64,000 bases of DNA, taken from the NCBI GenBank assembly GCA_004352715.1, contig SCFE01000085.1:1248680-1312679 (forward strand), given 5' to 3'. Below are positions 33,261-45,245 of the stretch, one piece after another. The stretch's first letter is position 1, and each line of letters opens with the position of its first letter. Made by a program: the position numbers and the translations under genes. Below the pieces are notes generated by a model that saw only the letters and a program-made list of their open reading frames with translations, had not been told where the DNA came from and did no database searches. The DNA is from Hofstenia miamia. Lineage: Eukaryota > Xenacoelomorpha > Acoela.

Positions 33261-33958
33261 TGATTAAACATTAAATGCGAACACACATTTTTTCAAGCAG
33301 GGTGACTTAACTCTAATGGAAAGAGAGCCATAGTGCATCACATAATCGAACAATTTCTAAAATACTTCTAGTCGTTTATGCGGTTTTAGCACTGCATTAA
33401 TATTGCGCAATAAGAATTCTACACTCCAGTTAGAATTTACATTTAAAATTTGTTAGCTCTATTTTCTGGATATTTATCTACGTTCTTTACGGAGGTTTGA
33501 ACAATTTTTAGTTGTTACTTTCCTTATATATATGTGTTGGCTATTTTTACAAATTTGAAACGTATTTTTTGAATATAAAAATTTTTCTTCAATTGTATGC
33601 AAATTATATGTGTTTTTTCTGTTGATGTGCCAAAGGTGAACATGGATTGAATAAATCCATGCGTATTCGGGTATTAGGAATAAATTAAAATCCGGATTGA
33701 TTGGACAAATGCCGGATTTTCTAGCATATTTAAGTAGTTCCATTATTGTAAATTCAAGGGAAAATATTGGGCAGTAATTGTTAAAAAGCCAACCAAAAAT
33801 TGAATTGGATCATATTGGATCTAAATGTTGAGCAAATTTCGGATCTGTTTCAAATCCAAATTTTTTTAAACTTTGCAGATTGCACATTTTCTACATTACG
33901 CACATTTTTACATTGAATGCCAATTTAAGTGTGTTTAATATTTCAATCTAAGTGAAAT
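33261..33958. other. Intergenic, no gene seen
   Basis: AT-rich. Near 33800-33900 there are GGATC/GGATCT words like those of the element at 2045-3876, reverse-oriented. Confidence 0.4.
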
Positions 33959-34630
33959 TTTGTAAATAAATTTCATTGTTCATATAACAGGTTCCGCGTT
34001 ATTCTTTTTAACAATTTTTCAATTGATGACGAATATTTCAAATCTAAATTTGCGATTCATGTAAGCCATCCAATAAAGATAAAATTGAACGGCAACCAAA
34101 TACATTTGTTTGTATAAACTTGCAAATGGAAAAGCAGAAGAAAGACAGAGGAGAAAGTGGAATTCCTTAGTTGCTGCAAATACCCCAAAATTTAATGATA
34201 CTAATATAATTTGTGATGATCTTTAATCAAAAATTCTCATGTAAGATGCACTATAATACACTTGAAATGCCAAGATCAACATAGTTTTCAGAAGGTTCGT
34301 TATTATTATAATCACTAATAAACTTTTTATAGAGCCATATATTCGGCATAGCAATAATGGGGTATTAATTTATTAAATGCTGCTTTTCTGTAATTTAAAA
34401 TTTGTAATCCAAACTAGTATCCAATTTCAATGAAAAGTAAAATTCAAAATTTATATTTAATTATCAAATTTAGTTTGAAAAAATAAATTCTTCTATCAAA
34501 ATATTTTTGTAACATCCATTTTCTTTGGATCTTATAAACAACTTATAAATGAATTTTTGAAACCTTTATTAACTGAATTGGAACTCTTTAATAGAACCCA
34601 ATTCTAGACCTTTTATAAAGCAAACAAATC
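33959..34630 (+). repeat. Duplicated segment, copy 2 (matches 30057-30690)
   Basis: See 30057-30690. The copies diverge after aaagcaaacaaa: copy 1 continues into the recent duplicate, copy 2 into the GC-richer tract at 34640. Confidence 0.8.
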
Positions 34631-34639
34631 AATGTGGCG

Positions 34640-35345
34640 GGTATTCCGCCTATGATTTATGCGATATTATATGCACTTATTATGGACGTGTCGTCTATCT
34701 AGGTTGTAGACAATCTCTAACGAATTCCGTAACAAATTGGACTCTAGTCATCATATCTGTAATTCACCATTAACTGATATTAGGTCATTTGATATGATTA
34801 GACAATGACCATTTGACTATATGCGAACTGTGTGTTTAGGAGTAGTGCGGAAGTTGTTGAATTTTTGGATTTCTCGTCCTCTTAATGCGTGTCAACCCTC
34901 CTGGATAATAAATGACTTGTCAGCTCAACTTATGAAATTGATGCCTTCCCTAGTCGAAAATATTTGGAAATTTTTAAAGAATCTTTAAAGTTTCTTGACC
35001 ATTTCTTGCAAGAAACAATGTACCTTCCACAAAGTGCGATCGACCAATGCCATACCAAATAAATCATCCCATATCATAACGCTTGTGGTATGTTTTGTCG
35101 TCCACACAAAGTGCGCAGGCGTCAGTTCATCCCCGTCAACAACCCTGACATGCTGAGGCGCATTGTCTTGTATTTCAATGACTGTTTCATCTGTCCGAGG
35201 GACATTTTTCCATTCATCGACTGTCCAATGTGTTTAGGAGTAGAACGTAAGTTGTTGAATTTTTGGATTTTTCGTCCTCTTAATGTGCGTCAACCCTCCT
35301 CCTGGATCATAAATGACTTGTCAGATCAACTTATTTAATTGAAGC
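34640..35345. repeat. GC-richer tract with an internal direct repeat
   Basis: About 100 bases starting gtgtttaggagtag and ending aaatgacttgtcag..caactta occur at about 34832-34933 and again at 35229-35336. The tract around 35050-35230 (ccgtcaacaaccctgacatg) has clearly higher GC than its surroundings. An 82-codon plus-strand frame covers 35090-35338 (CFICPRDIFPFIDCPMC), but I recognise no family. Possibly a fragment of a gene captured by, or belonging to, a transposon. Confidence 0.4.
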
Positions 35346-35372
35346 CTTCCTTAGTTGAAAATATTTTGAAAT

Positions 35373-35560
35373 TTTTAAAGAATCTTTAAAGTTTTTTGAC
35401 CATTTCTTTGCAAGAAATTGGAAAGATTTTTAAAGATCCTTTTAAAAAACTTTAAAGATTATTAAATATTCTTAAAGAAACTTTTAAGACTATAAAGTAT
35501 TTCTAATTAAAATTTAAGGATCTTTAAATATTCTTAAAGCAACTTCTAACATATTACAAT
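35373..35560. repeat. TTTAAAG-rich dispersed repeat
   Basis: Dense aatctttaaag, cttttaaaaaactttaaag and ttcttgaccatttctttgca words. Related copies are at about 32155-32260, 34966-35015, 37520-37660 and 45780-45970. Many copies are internally palindromic, as in a MITE, but I found no clean ends. Confidence 0.5.
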
Positions 35561-35972
35561 TTTATTTTAGAAACATTAAGTGTAAAAATTCACAAATTAT
35601 TTTATAAAATACTCTCAACAAAATTATTACAAAATATGAAAAAAACATAAAAATACTGATGGTAAGCTTATTCTCTATTGAAAATACCAGTGCTTCTATA
35701 TAGGCATGAATTTCATCCCTCAAGTCATCTCCAGTTAGTTCTAAACATAATGAGCATTAAATATAAAATAGCATTGTGAGTATTCTCTATTACAATATAA
35801 TCCATTTCGAAAATTGATAAATTTTGTAAGTAAACTGGAATTTTATTAAAATATGCTGAGATAAAAGGTCAAAACTGTTTAATCTCACCTGAGGAAATAC
35901 TGCGTAGAAATCTACAATTGGGAAGAAGATATTGATGAAGTACTTCATGTGCAAATCATATTATTCACGATG

Positions 35973-37625
35973 CGAACTTTAACTTTGCATTATAAAGTCA
36001 CTTGGAAAGAGCATGCATTACAGAATCATCGTCTTCTAACATATTTTGAAGATAGCTGCAAAGCCAGACCCTATCCTCCCCGGTATATCGTATATGTTCA
36101 TTTTTAATCTCAAGACTGTGTTGAAGCACTTAAAATTTTCTATTCGCATTTGAAAAAAACAAATATATTTTAAGTAAAAATCGGATAGGATTGGATCCGA
36201 ATCCTAAAGTTTCGAATCCGGATCGTATCTTAATATGTTGGATCTGATTCCATCTCTGATGCTCTAATCAGTACATTATATGAAATGATTCCACCTTTCA
36301 ATAATTGACAATATTCTGTATTGTTTGTTTTAATTACCTTAACAAATTCATCGCACTTTTGTACATTCCTAATTGTAAGTCATAGAACTTCTATAGTGTT
36401 TTTGCATTGGCGATGCATCTCTGTTATTTGGAAAACAATAATAGTTCATACAATATTAGATTTTTAAAAAGAACAAAGTATTTTAAGGTTCATTTTCATA
36501 AACTCTAGTCATTTTGATTTCAAACTTTGATATAGACCTATTCCTAGTGGTTAATTTTTAACAAATTTTTAAATATAAACAAGTAGAAAATATTAGATAA
36601 ACTAGTAAATTGGATTATGAGTATGAAGTACGCTTTTTGTATTTTGATTAATGTTAACTAACGATATTTTTTAAGATATGCATCCTTGTACTAAATGTAG
36701 ACAGTAGTTGAAATGAAGTTTCTTTTATTTCGGTTCAGGATAGTTCACATGTTGAATCTGTTATTGTATCAAGTGATAACAGTGAAGAAATGCTAATTTT
36801 GAGTTCAGTTAATGATGACTTTCCTGTGTCGAGTTCATTATCTTCATGTAGCTCTGCAATTTCAAATGTTGAATGTAGTTCTAATCTTTCGCAAAATCTC
36901 AATGCATGGGCTCTACCTTTCACTATAACGATGAAAGCGTATACATCACATTTAAGGATTATTCAACCTTATCATGAGTCATTACCACTAGATGCATGAA
37001 CTCTTTTGGAAACTCCGCGTTCTAATAACATTGTTAAATTTGATGATGGGCCATATCATTACTTTGGCCTTAAGAAATCTCATGATAAATTTTGTACCGA
37101 CATTAAAGATGTTAAGATAAACTTTAGTTGAAATTTTTATGTTTCGATTTCGACGTTTTGCTATTTAACAGTTACTTCCGAAATTTAGTTTAAATCGTTA
37201 TATCATTAATATTTTAGTCTAGATAAATTTGTTATTTGAAGTTTTTTGTTGTGATGTATTATATTTAATGTAACAATTAAATAAATAAAATTTTAGTTTT
37301 ATCTTAAATGAAAACATAAAGCACATGATTAAACTATGAAAGAATGTGAATTTTATATGTTGAATGTAACAGAAAGTTTGTATACATACGATTAATTTAT
37401 TATTCTCAAACAATTTATTTTTAAATTGATTTAAATGTTGACGTTCTGCCATTGTTCAAATCTTCTATGTGTTCATTTTAGCCAAAACTTGGCTCATTTA
37501 CATATGTAACCCTTACCCAAATCTTTAAAGTTTCTTGACAGTTTCTTTGCAAGAAATTCGAAAGATTTTCAAATATTCTTTAAAAAAACGTTAAAGATTT
37601 TAAATTTTACTACAGAAACTTTAAA
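35973..37625 (+). repeat. Recent duplicate, copy 2 (matches 30783-32260)
   Basis: Complete version of the segment, without gaps. It includes the right end of a CAGAGATGG-type element (GATCTGATTCCATCTCTG, ending at 36258) and the transposase fragment at 36735-37180. Confidence 0.9.
36735..37180 (+). pseudogene. Transposase-domain protein N-terminal fragment, copy 2
   Basis: An acceptor-like ttatttcggttcag precedes DSSHVESVIVSSDNSEEM and a Ser-rich acidic stretch, then HESLPLDA, a stop, TLLETPRSNNIVKF, DDGPYHYFGLKKSHDKF and IKDVKINFS before another stop. Ser/Asp-rich N-termini followed by TLLxTPR...GxYxxFGL are usual for the animal transposase-domain family; the equivalent later segment of a relative is the pseudogene at 10340-12106. 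Two in-frame stops make it non-functional. It is longer on the 5' side than the copy at 31561 because that one is cut by a gap. Confidence 0.6.
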
Positions 37626-39359
37626 GATTATTAAATATTCTTAAAGCAACTTTTAAAAGTTTACAATTTTATTTAAGAAACATTAAATGTAAAAATTCTC
37701 AAAATATTCTATTATAAAATAATTTCAAGAAAATTATCATAAAATATGTAAAAAACATAAAAATATGGATAGTAAACTTTATTCTCTATTGAAAATACCA
37801 GTACCATTAAGTCGTCTGCAAGTTAGTTCTAAACATAATTAGCATTAAATATAAAATAGCATTGTGAGTATTCTCTATTACAATTTAATCCATTTCGAGA
37901 ATTGATAAATTTTGTAAGTAAACTGGAATTTTATTAAAGTATGCTGTCATAAAAGGTCAAAACTGTTTAATCTCACTTGATGAAACACTGCGTAGAAACC
38001 TCCAATTGGGAAGAAGATATTCATGAAGTACTTCATGTGCAAATCATATTATTGACGATGTGAACTTTAACTTTGCATTATAAAGTCACTTGGAAAGAGC
38101 ATGGATTATAGAATCAATGCCTTCTAACTTATTTTGAAGATAATTGCAAAGTTTAGTTAATTGTGATTTCTTAGAAATTTTGCAATATGCTTCTGTTCTT
38201 AACAAGGAAGAGACACAGTATTTCCATTTAGAAATAGTTTTACATTGAAGTCATGCATAATAATAATTCCTTCGTTAATCTTTCGAACATGAGATAAAAT
38301 GTAAATATAGGTGTACGACCACTAACTGTGTCCAATTTCCAATCCAGACGAATGAAATCAGCAGAAATGTCATCGATAGAAAAAAGCTTATTATCAATCA
38401 AATACGATGGAAGTTCATCTGCATGAAAAGATCTGTTTCTCGTTGGCGGCCTCAAATTTATATTTGACAAAATATCCTAAAAATATTAATGTCATATATA
38501 CAAGCATAATGTTTATAATGTTAATACATTATATTTAAGGCCTGATGTAGATTATCTGATTTATTTCAAATTTACAAACTCACTGCAGCAGCTGGCTTTC
38601 TATTAAAACCAAACAATTTGCAATATTTTGGAAAAACCTTAAATAGAATGTTGTAAGAAGTTGGAAAAGAAATAAAAATATTTTGAAATGAAATTATATT
38701 ATTTCTTTAAATTATACTGATATTTACTTAGAGAATCCTTGATGTTGTTAAGTTTCATTGTTAAACACTAAGATTGTGGTTATTTCTTGAGAATCATTTG
38801 AACAAAAGTAACGGTTTTTAAATTTAAAATTTGTCAGTATAATTGAAGCATAAACGTAAATTGATGGCTTGCTGTTGGGTTTGAGTTTATCCATTATATA
38901 AAATCATGAATTTTCAAAATGCTTTTCACAAAAAGAAGAGTGACTAGTAACCACCAAATGTTTTCTCCGCATTAGTTTTTTCCATTTATTGAGCATTTCT
39001 TCAGATTTTGGAAAAGTAAACTAAGTCTAGTAGAATTCGGAGTATTCCATGGAGATGGTGAGGCAGTTGGAATAACAGAAAGAGGAACATTGTGAAAACT
39101 GAGGGAGGCGCAGTTGGTACTTCATTTCCACCTAAATATAAATATTTGGAACAAACTTAAAAGATCGAGCAATTATAGCTCAAGCTAGGGAATTGTCAGT
39201 TTGCATCTATGCGCATCAGCGGTGGAATTTTTAAGTCTGAGGCCGGTAGTCGGTTTCATGTCTGATGCGCATTACCATAATTTTTATTCAGCTTTGCTCA
39301 CTATTCATTACAATATAAAATTGTAGTATATCTTATTTTTTGAAATGAAGTTTGAATCT

Positions 39360-39399
<40 letters not shown>
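37626..39399. other. Intergenic repeat-derived sequence, no gene seen
   Basis: 37626-38110 parallels 35530-36010, including a decayed tail resembling the last exon at 1010-1186. From 39149 a short match to 30700-30770 appears (agctcaagctag...gcatcag). A long (TA)n run, 39364-39399, ends the segment. Confidence 0.5.
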
Positions 39400-39401
<2 letters not shown>

Positions 39402-40130
39402 TGGGAGAAATGTGTTATTTAAAATTACTACGTTTTAGACTCCTAAAGTGGAAAATTAAAGTCCCTCTGTTTTCAAAGAAACTTCCCTATTATCCTTATA
39501 ATGCACTTTTTCCTTTGGAATTCTATCCGTATCCATCTGCAATTTGTTGTACCTTCAAATTTAGAAGGTTTTTCAGATATGAGATTGCTTTTGAATTTGG
39601 AGACTTATATACACCATCTGGGTGATATTCTTCATAACATTAGCACAGTTGTTCAATGTAAGCAATCATGCATTTATGAAATCGAATTATCTGTCAATTT
39701 CACTTAAATAGACTGCTAATGTTGTTTGCAATGTAATAAGCATTCCAACAGAGCTAGACAGGATACAAGAGCCATTTTAATGAAATATTTTCTATTGCTA
39801 CATAGTTCATAATTTACAAGAAAGGTATTGATCAAATCAGAAATTGACAATTTCCACATGGAGTTATTGACATTGTAGAGAATGATATAATGTTATCTAG
39901 ACAAATGGATTTTGTAAAATTGAAACTCATATGAAATTTCAAACCCCTTATCAAGAAGAGGGAAAATATTTAAAACCTGGGCGACTATGTATGAATTTCC
40001 TACTAATTTGATGCCATACAGAATGATATACATGAAGCCATAGCTTTAAAATTGTCAGAACAGGCACAAAAGTTCCTATAATTAAAAGAAAGTGTTATGT
40101 AATATAGTCGAGTTTTGATCAATTACATTC

Positions 40131-40606
40131 CACTGGAAAATGCGGTAGAACAATGCTAGCAAAACGATAGCTACATAGCATACAAAATTGTTTTTGCTGA
40201 TTTTTATAAATATATTTTTCTTTAAGGTTTAAGTAGTAAGCATAAACACTATTTCATATTTATGTATCACAGATTTTTTTCTATAAATACGGTCTAAAAC
40301 ACTGGCAATTTGCTAGCAGAAGCCAGCTACATGAACGCCTTCTATTGTTAGCTTCTTGTTGAAAGAAAACGCTAGTATAGAAATCTTAATTAATCAAGAC
40401 TATGATAAATTAAACAATTTTTGATACATTTCTAAAACCTGCATTGAAATATTTCATTTTGGAGTTGTATAAAACAGAAATATAAATGAAAAAAAATGCT
40501 AGCCGCGTCACAAGCACAAAAAATGGTAGCATAAACAAATGTCCAAAAATTGCTAGCCTTTATTCTAGACAATCGCTAGCCATGCGCTAGCAAATTTTTT
40601 CCAGTG
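40131..40606. mobile_element. MITE with CACTGGAAAA ends, 476 bp
   Basis: Begins CACTGGAAAATGCGG and ends TTTTTTCCAGTG. The word GCTAGC or a near form (atagctac, ccagctac) recurs throughout, probably as subterminal binding sites. Only its left 27 bases are found in the A block (5698-5724), which suggests a deletion in A rather than an insertion in B. No clear target duplication, so the superfamily is uncertain. Confidence 0.6.
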
Positions 40607-42182
40607 GGATTCGTCGCTCTAATGGTGAAATCCCAAAATTAAGAATATATGTTTGTCATAGAATTACTAAAACGGTAGCAAATGGCATGTAAACAGTGTC
40701 AATAACATTAAAATTCAAGGAGCAACAGGTCTCCAAAGATGGTCTACTCTATGAAATATATCTATTATTGAAAAAGTATGAATTTTGATATTATCCTTTG
40801 CATGAATCGGTTTAATTTCGCTTTTACTAGATCCAAAAATTCAAAAAAGTTTCCCATTAAGCTGGTCAGTGCATACATTTTGATATATATAGTGCAAGTC
40901 TATTGGAGCATAATCCATTAAATTACCAAATTACTAAATGAAAAGAAGGAATATAGATAATCAAGGAAAAGAATTTGATAATTGAAAAGGTGTGCTAACT
41001 ATTATTTTTGATAATAAATTTTACGATCAAATACTTGTTGCCAATATATTTGACAAAAATTAAAAGACAAATCGCTCTTCGTAAATTTTAGTTATCATGA
41101 TTGGGCAATACAGACAAATAAAGTGGTTTAAGAAAAACCATTAGGCGACATGTACTTGTTTTCATTATTAAACAAGTTGTTAAAATTTAATATAAATAGT
41201 CACTAAAAGAAAAGAACAATGATGAAATAAATTTTTCAGAATTACCTTTATTTTTTTGATTTATGGTTTGATATATTATTAAAATGCAAAGTTAAGCGTT
41301 TCATGCAAAGTCAGGAATCCATGGTGAGAATAATTTAAGATTCAAGTTCCTTATATGCAAAATTCATTTAGGCTAAGTGTATGAATAGGGGGTTTTCTGA
41401 CTTTATGCTTAGCTTGCAATTGATATTGAATTCTACTAAAATGTAGTAACAAATTCGAAAAAGGTTGAATAGCTGACCATAGTATTAACCTTATATTTAT
41501 TTTTCAATCCAAATTAATGAAAATAATCAACTGATAAGAGACCTTGTTATTTATTATATAGTTATATGTAAGTTAAGAAGCTGCTATTAAATTACTATTG
41601 TTGTATACATGATTTTTATCAAAGAACAGCAGCTAGTGTCTATTCCTTTAGTATTCACTTGTGTTATTTACACTCAGTTAATGAAATAGTTTATAATTGA
41701 CAGATATTAAATCGAATTTTGACGTTTCTATTATAGCACTGGACTAAATAGGAAATACATAATAAACAGCTTTGTGAGTTGAGTTAAATCAGTCAAACAT
41801 ATATAAAACCAATATTTTTATTGTAGGCAGAAGACACACCTAACAAAAAATTATTTTTTAGAAATTCAATGATGGCAAACTGATGTAGAGTCTCTAACCA
41901 GGCCCAATTACAAACAAATTAAATGTTTAATTCAATTTCCAATGTGTTTGGCGGGAAGGGACCTAACTAGTAACTGCTCACAACAATAAATGGTTGTATC
42001 TCCTTAACTATAATTAATGATTTAACCATCATTCACTATTTAGGTGAAGTCTCCATGCAGTTTTCCTCTACAATGGGCATCTGCCCGACGCTGTTCTCCA
42101 TGTCACCAATTAATCCACTTTGACATCTACTTTGATGTTTCACTGACACTCAGCTCAATGAACATTTATTATGTGTAACCCA
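40607..42182. other. B-specific sequence, no gene seen
   Basis: About 1.6 kb absent from the A block. AT-rich up to about 41950; then a somewhat GC-richer stretch (atgggcatctgcccgacgct, about 42076). The bases GCT flank the B-specific region on both sides (40155-40157, 42183-42185), consistent with a microhomology deletion in A. Confidence 0.45.
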
Positions 42183-42483
42183 GCTTACAGCGGTGCTAAT
42201 AATATGCATGACACAACTCGACCTCTCTCTCTTGTGATTATGTGTTATTATACGTAGTAAATGATTGAGTAGAACCTTCATTGTGTTATGCAACCTGGAA
42301 TGACACTGCTAAAGCTCAATACATAACGAATATTTATATAATAAAAATAACAACATTATAATAATTATACAATTCACAACTAGTTAGCAGCTTCTTAGCC
42401 TACATTTATAATAGTGAATAAATAGGAAATCATATCTAAAGTCACATTATCGGTCAATATATAGTCATCAATTTGGCTAACTA

Positions 42484-43292
42484 CCCAGATAAAATTTTGG
42501 TTGTTTTTACGTTGTTTATAGTTGTTTCATACTTTCGGTTGTTACAGCAACCACTAACATCATAATAACAACTTTAGAAATAAATAATCAGTGAGCAGAT
42601 GTTTGCAAATAAAACTCATTTTGTTAGGTTTATTACTAGATCCTTTTATAATAAAAAGGATTTGCAAAACCTTTTTTGAAATTTTTAATTTGTGTGTGAA
42701 ATTATAATATACCAGATAAGTGAATTTTCAAAATAATTTATTAATGAATATTCGGACACTTTGATATTGAATGTTAAATAAAATAAGTTACAATTGAACA
42801 GAAGAGATTTTTCACAACTTAAGAAAGTACTATATCAAAATTGTGCTTAATTTTAGATTTCAAAATTTTGTCAAATTTGGCAGATTTTTATTCACATTGT
42901 TATCATTTATATACTGCAAGTTTAGCAAATGTTTGTATTGAATATGCTTGTCAGTATCTCAAAGATTGTGGTCTGCCCTTTGTTTGGCTGTGTTTGTTTA
43001 AAAAGCAATATTTGAACAGCTTAGCAATATAAAATTTTATTTGGCATATTAAATTAATGCTAAAACAATCATGTGACAACAAAAAGAAACGTTGTTACGA
43101 CCTCAAAATATTGCTGTTTCATTCGTAAAAAAAACAACCAAAAAGCAAACTAATTTGATGTTGTTAAAGCAACGTTGTTTCGACCAATGAAATGGTACCA
43201 TTTCGACGTTAAAACAACGTTGTTTTTGCCACATAAAACAACCACATAACAACCCAAAATAACGTTGTTTAGTCCTTAAATTGTTATCTGGG
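42484..43292. mobile_element. TA-target MITE, 809 bp
   Basis: The left end CCCAGATAAAATTTT and the reversed right end CCCAGATAACAATTT are inverted repeats. TA is duplicated on both sides (42482-42483, 43293-43294), and the A block has the single-TA empty site at 13992-13993 (ggctaactagcc). TA duplication points to the Tc1/mariner group (inference). The right half is filled with aacaacgttgtt-like palindromes. The 63-codon open frame inside (42841-43032) has no support. Confidence 0.85.
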
Positions 43293-43621
43293 TAGCCATT
43301 TCCAAATTTGTTGCTATATGCATTAGTGGAAACAAAAGATAGACAGCTAAGCGAGATGTGGAAAAATCTTAATCGTATACCTAATGTAAAATTATTCTGT
43401 GGTAAGGGGAGCAGAACTTTGAATCGTTCCCATTGTGGAATCCTGACCACTACTTTACATGAACCACTTAGTTTGCATTATAATTAAATAATCAAACAGT
43501 AAACAAATAGTAAAATAAGTTGGTTTCAAAAAATATATTTAATCAATCTTACACTGAGTTACTGCTATTTATACTATCAATCAAAGCAAGTACCTGTCAC
43601 CCTTAAAATGTAAATTCACGT

Positions 43622-45245
43622 ACACTAGTCCACAGAATTTGAGATGAAACCGAGACTTTGAGACTTAGACTATTATTTTTGAGACGAGAAATGAGACTCG
43701 AAGATTCAAAAAATTTATCCAAACTACAAATAATTATAAGCAAGTGAAAATTATATTTCAAAAATTGCTGTTAACAATATATTAATAAATAAATTCTTCA
43801 TTGTAATATTACGAAGTTGTCACAGCAACTACTGTTTGTTACTTCATTGATTCAGGACCTGAATTTTAGATTTTTTGTGGTGGCTACAAAAATTTGTACT
43901 TCACTAATAAAATTATCTGAAATTGTTTTCAATTTTTCGGTGTTTTCCAAGCATAATCAAAATATTGTTATATTGCAAACAGTAGTGCAATGATTTCACA
44001 CCCAGTTTATATGGGATTTATAGGTTTGATTCCTATCTGTTTGAAAATGTTTATTTTATGGGCTTTGAGTTAACATAACCAATGAGTTCACAGTAGTTAT
44101 AAATTTTATTGTAAGTGAAGTGGAATAAAAATTATTTCCTTAATGACTTGGTGGGATTTGAACCCACATTGTTTGTACAAGTGTACTACTGTGTTTTTCT
44201 TGCACCACGAATCATTGCAATAAAATTTCAATTGTTCTTTAAAATCAGTACTAAAAACAACTAAGCATTAAAATTTGTTATGCATGATTTTATTGAATTA
44301 AAAGGGAATCTGTGAAAATACATTTCAATTATGATTGTAAGGTCGAAATCCTTTTAGAAATTAATCTTTAAATAAATCTAAAATTGAAAATTTAATATAA
44401 TTGCAAATTCCAACTAATAACTTGTAACAAAATTGATATTGAAGAAAAAAGTTTTAAAAAAAGTTTTAAAAACGGATCTAAAACAATTTGCTGTTTTAAG
44501 TTAGAAATACATTTTGGTTGTGATTTTCTATTGATAATCAACTTTGCAAAAAGGTTTTGGCAGGTCTCCCAAGTGAATACAATTGCTCAACTTCACAGCT
44601 TGTAGCTCTAAAATTGGAAAGGCTGGTAAGGATGTCAAAAGTATCATTCTGTTGTAGTGCTACAAAATCTTTGAATGAAAGCCTACAAGATACTACATAA
44701 GAATGCTCATTTGATGATGACTGACTTTGGGTTGTAAGCTGTGCCTTAACATAGTTATGAGTGTCTCAACTACTACTAGTGATGTAACAATACTATTGAT
44801 TAGTACAAATGTATGGCGTAATATAATAACTTCTTGACATATTAAAATTTTTAGTCGTAATTTTATTATATCTACTTTATATTTGCAATTAGAAATTTAT
44901 CTATTTGTATTAAAATTAATAAATATTTTTACCAAAATATAACATACACCCTTTTTCAGTTACAGAAAACTTTTATCTGAGAGCTGAATTACATTTATAT
45001 CAGTAAACTAAACAAGGACTTTACTTATTCAAAAATTAATTTTTTCAAAATTTTGAGGCTATCGTAAAAGAATGGTCTAGAAAAATTTATTTGATGAGTC
45101 ATCAAATATTTTTGAAAAAGTCGCCTAAAGTAAAATTGATCCTAAAAGTCTTTATTCAAGATGAGGCTGTTGTTTTCAAGTCTCAACAACACTGAGACTG
45201 AGAATTGAGACTTACTTTTTCAAGACTAAAATTCCCTGCACTAGT
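43622..45245. mobile_element. B-specific insertion with ACTAGT ends, about 1.6 kb
   Basis: The left end ACACTAGTCCACAGAATTT and the reversed right end ACTAGTGCAGGGAATTTTAG are imperfect inverted repeats. Flanks ATTCACGT and ATTCGTGT may be a diverged 8-bp duplication, fitting a hAT-like origin (inference). Both ends are dense in gagac words; a short relative is at 15210. No transposase. A tRNA-like sequence lies inside at 44140-44220. Confidence 0.55.
44130..44222 (-). repeat. tRNA-like / tRNA-derived SINE fragment
   Basis: On the minus strand GTGGG-TTCAAAT-CCCAC makes a perfect T-arm containing the RNA polymerase III B box GGTTCAAATCC (44154-44164). About 40 bases upstream, ATTCGTGGTGCAAG is a weak A-box-like word. 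The acceptor and anticodon stems do not pair, so it is not a functional tRNA; a tRNA-derived SINE head or decayed tRNA pseudogene is likelier. It lies inside a mobile element. Confidence 0.5.

Noticed and set aside
42841-43032. 63-codon frame with several cysteines
   Set aside because: Inside the TA-target MITE, no signal peptide, no transposase similarity.
44130-44222. Functional tRNA gene
   Set aside because: Only the T-arm pairs; acceptor, D and anticodon arms do not fold.
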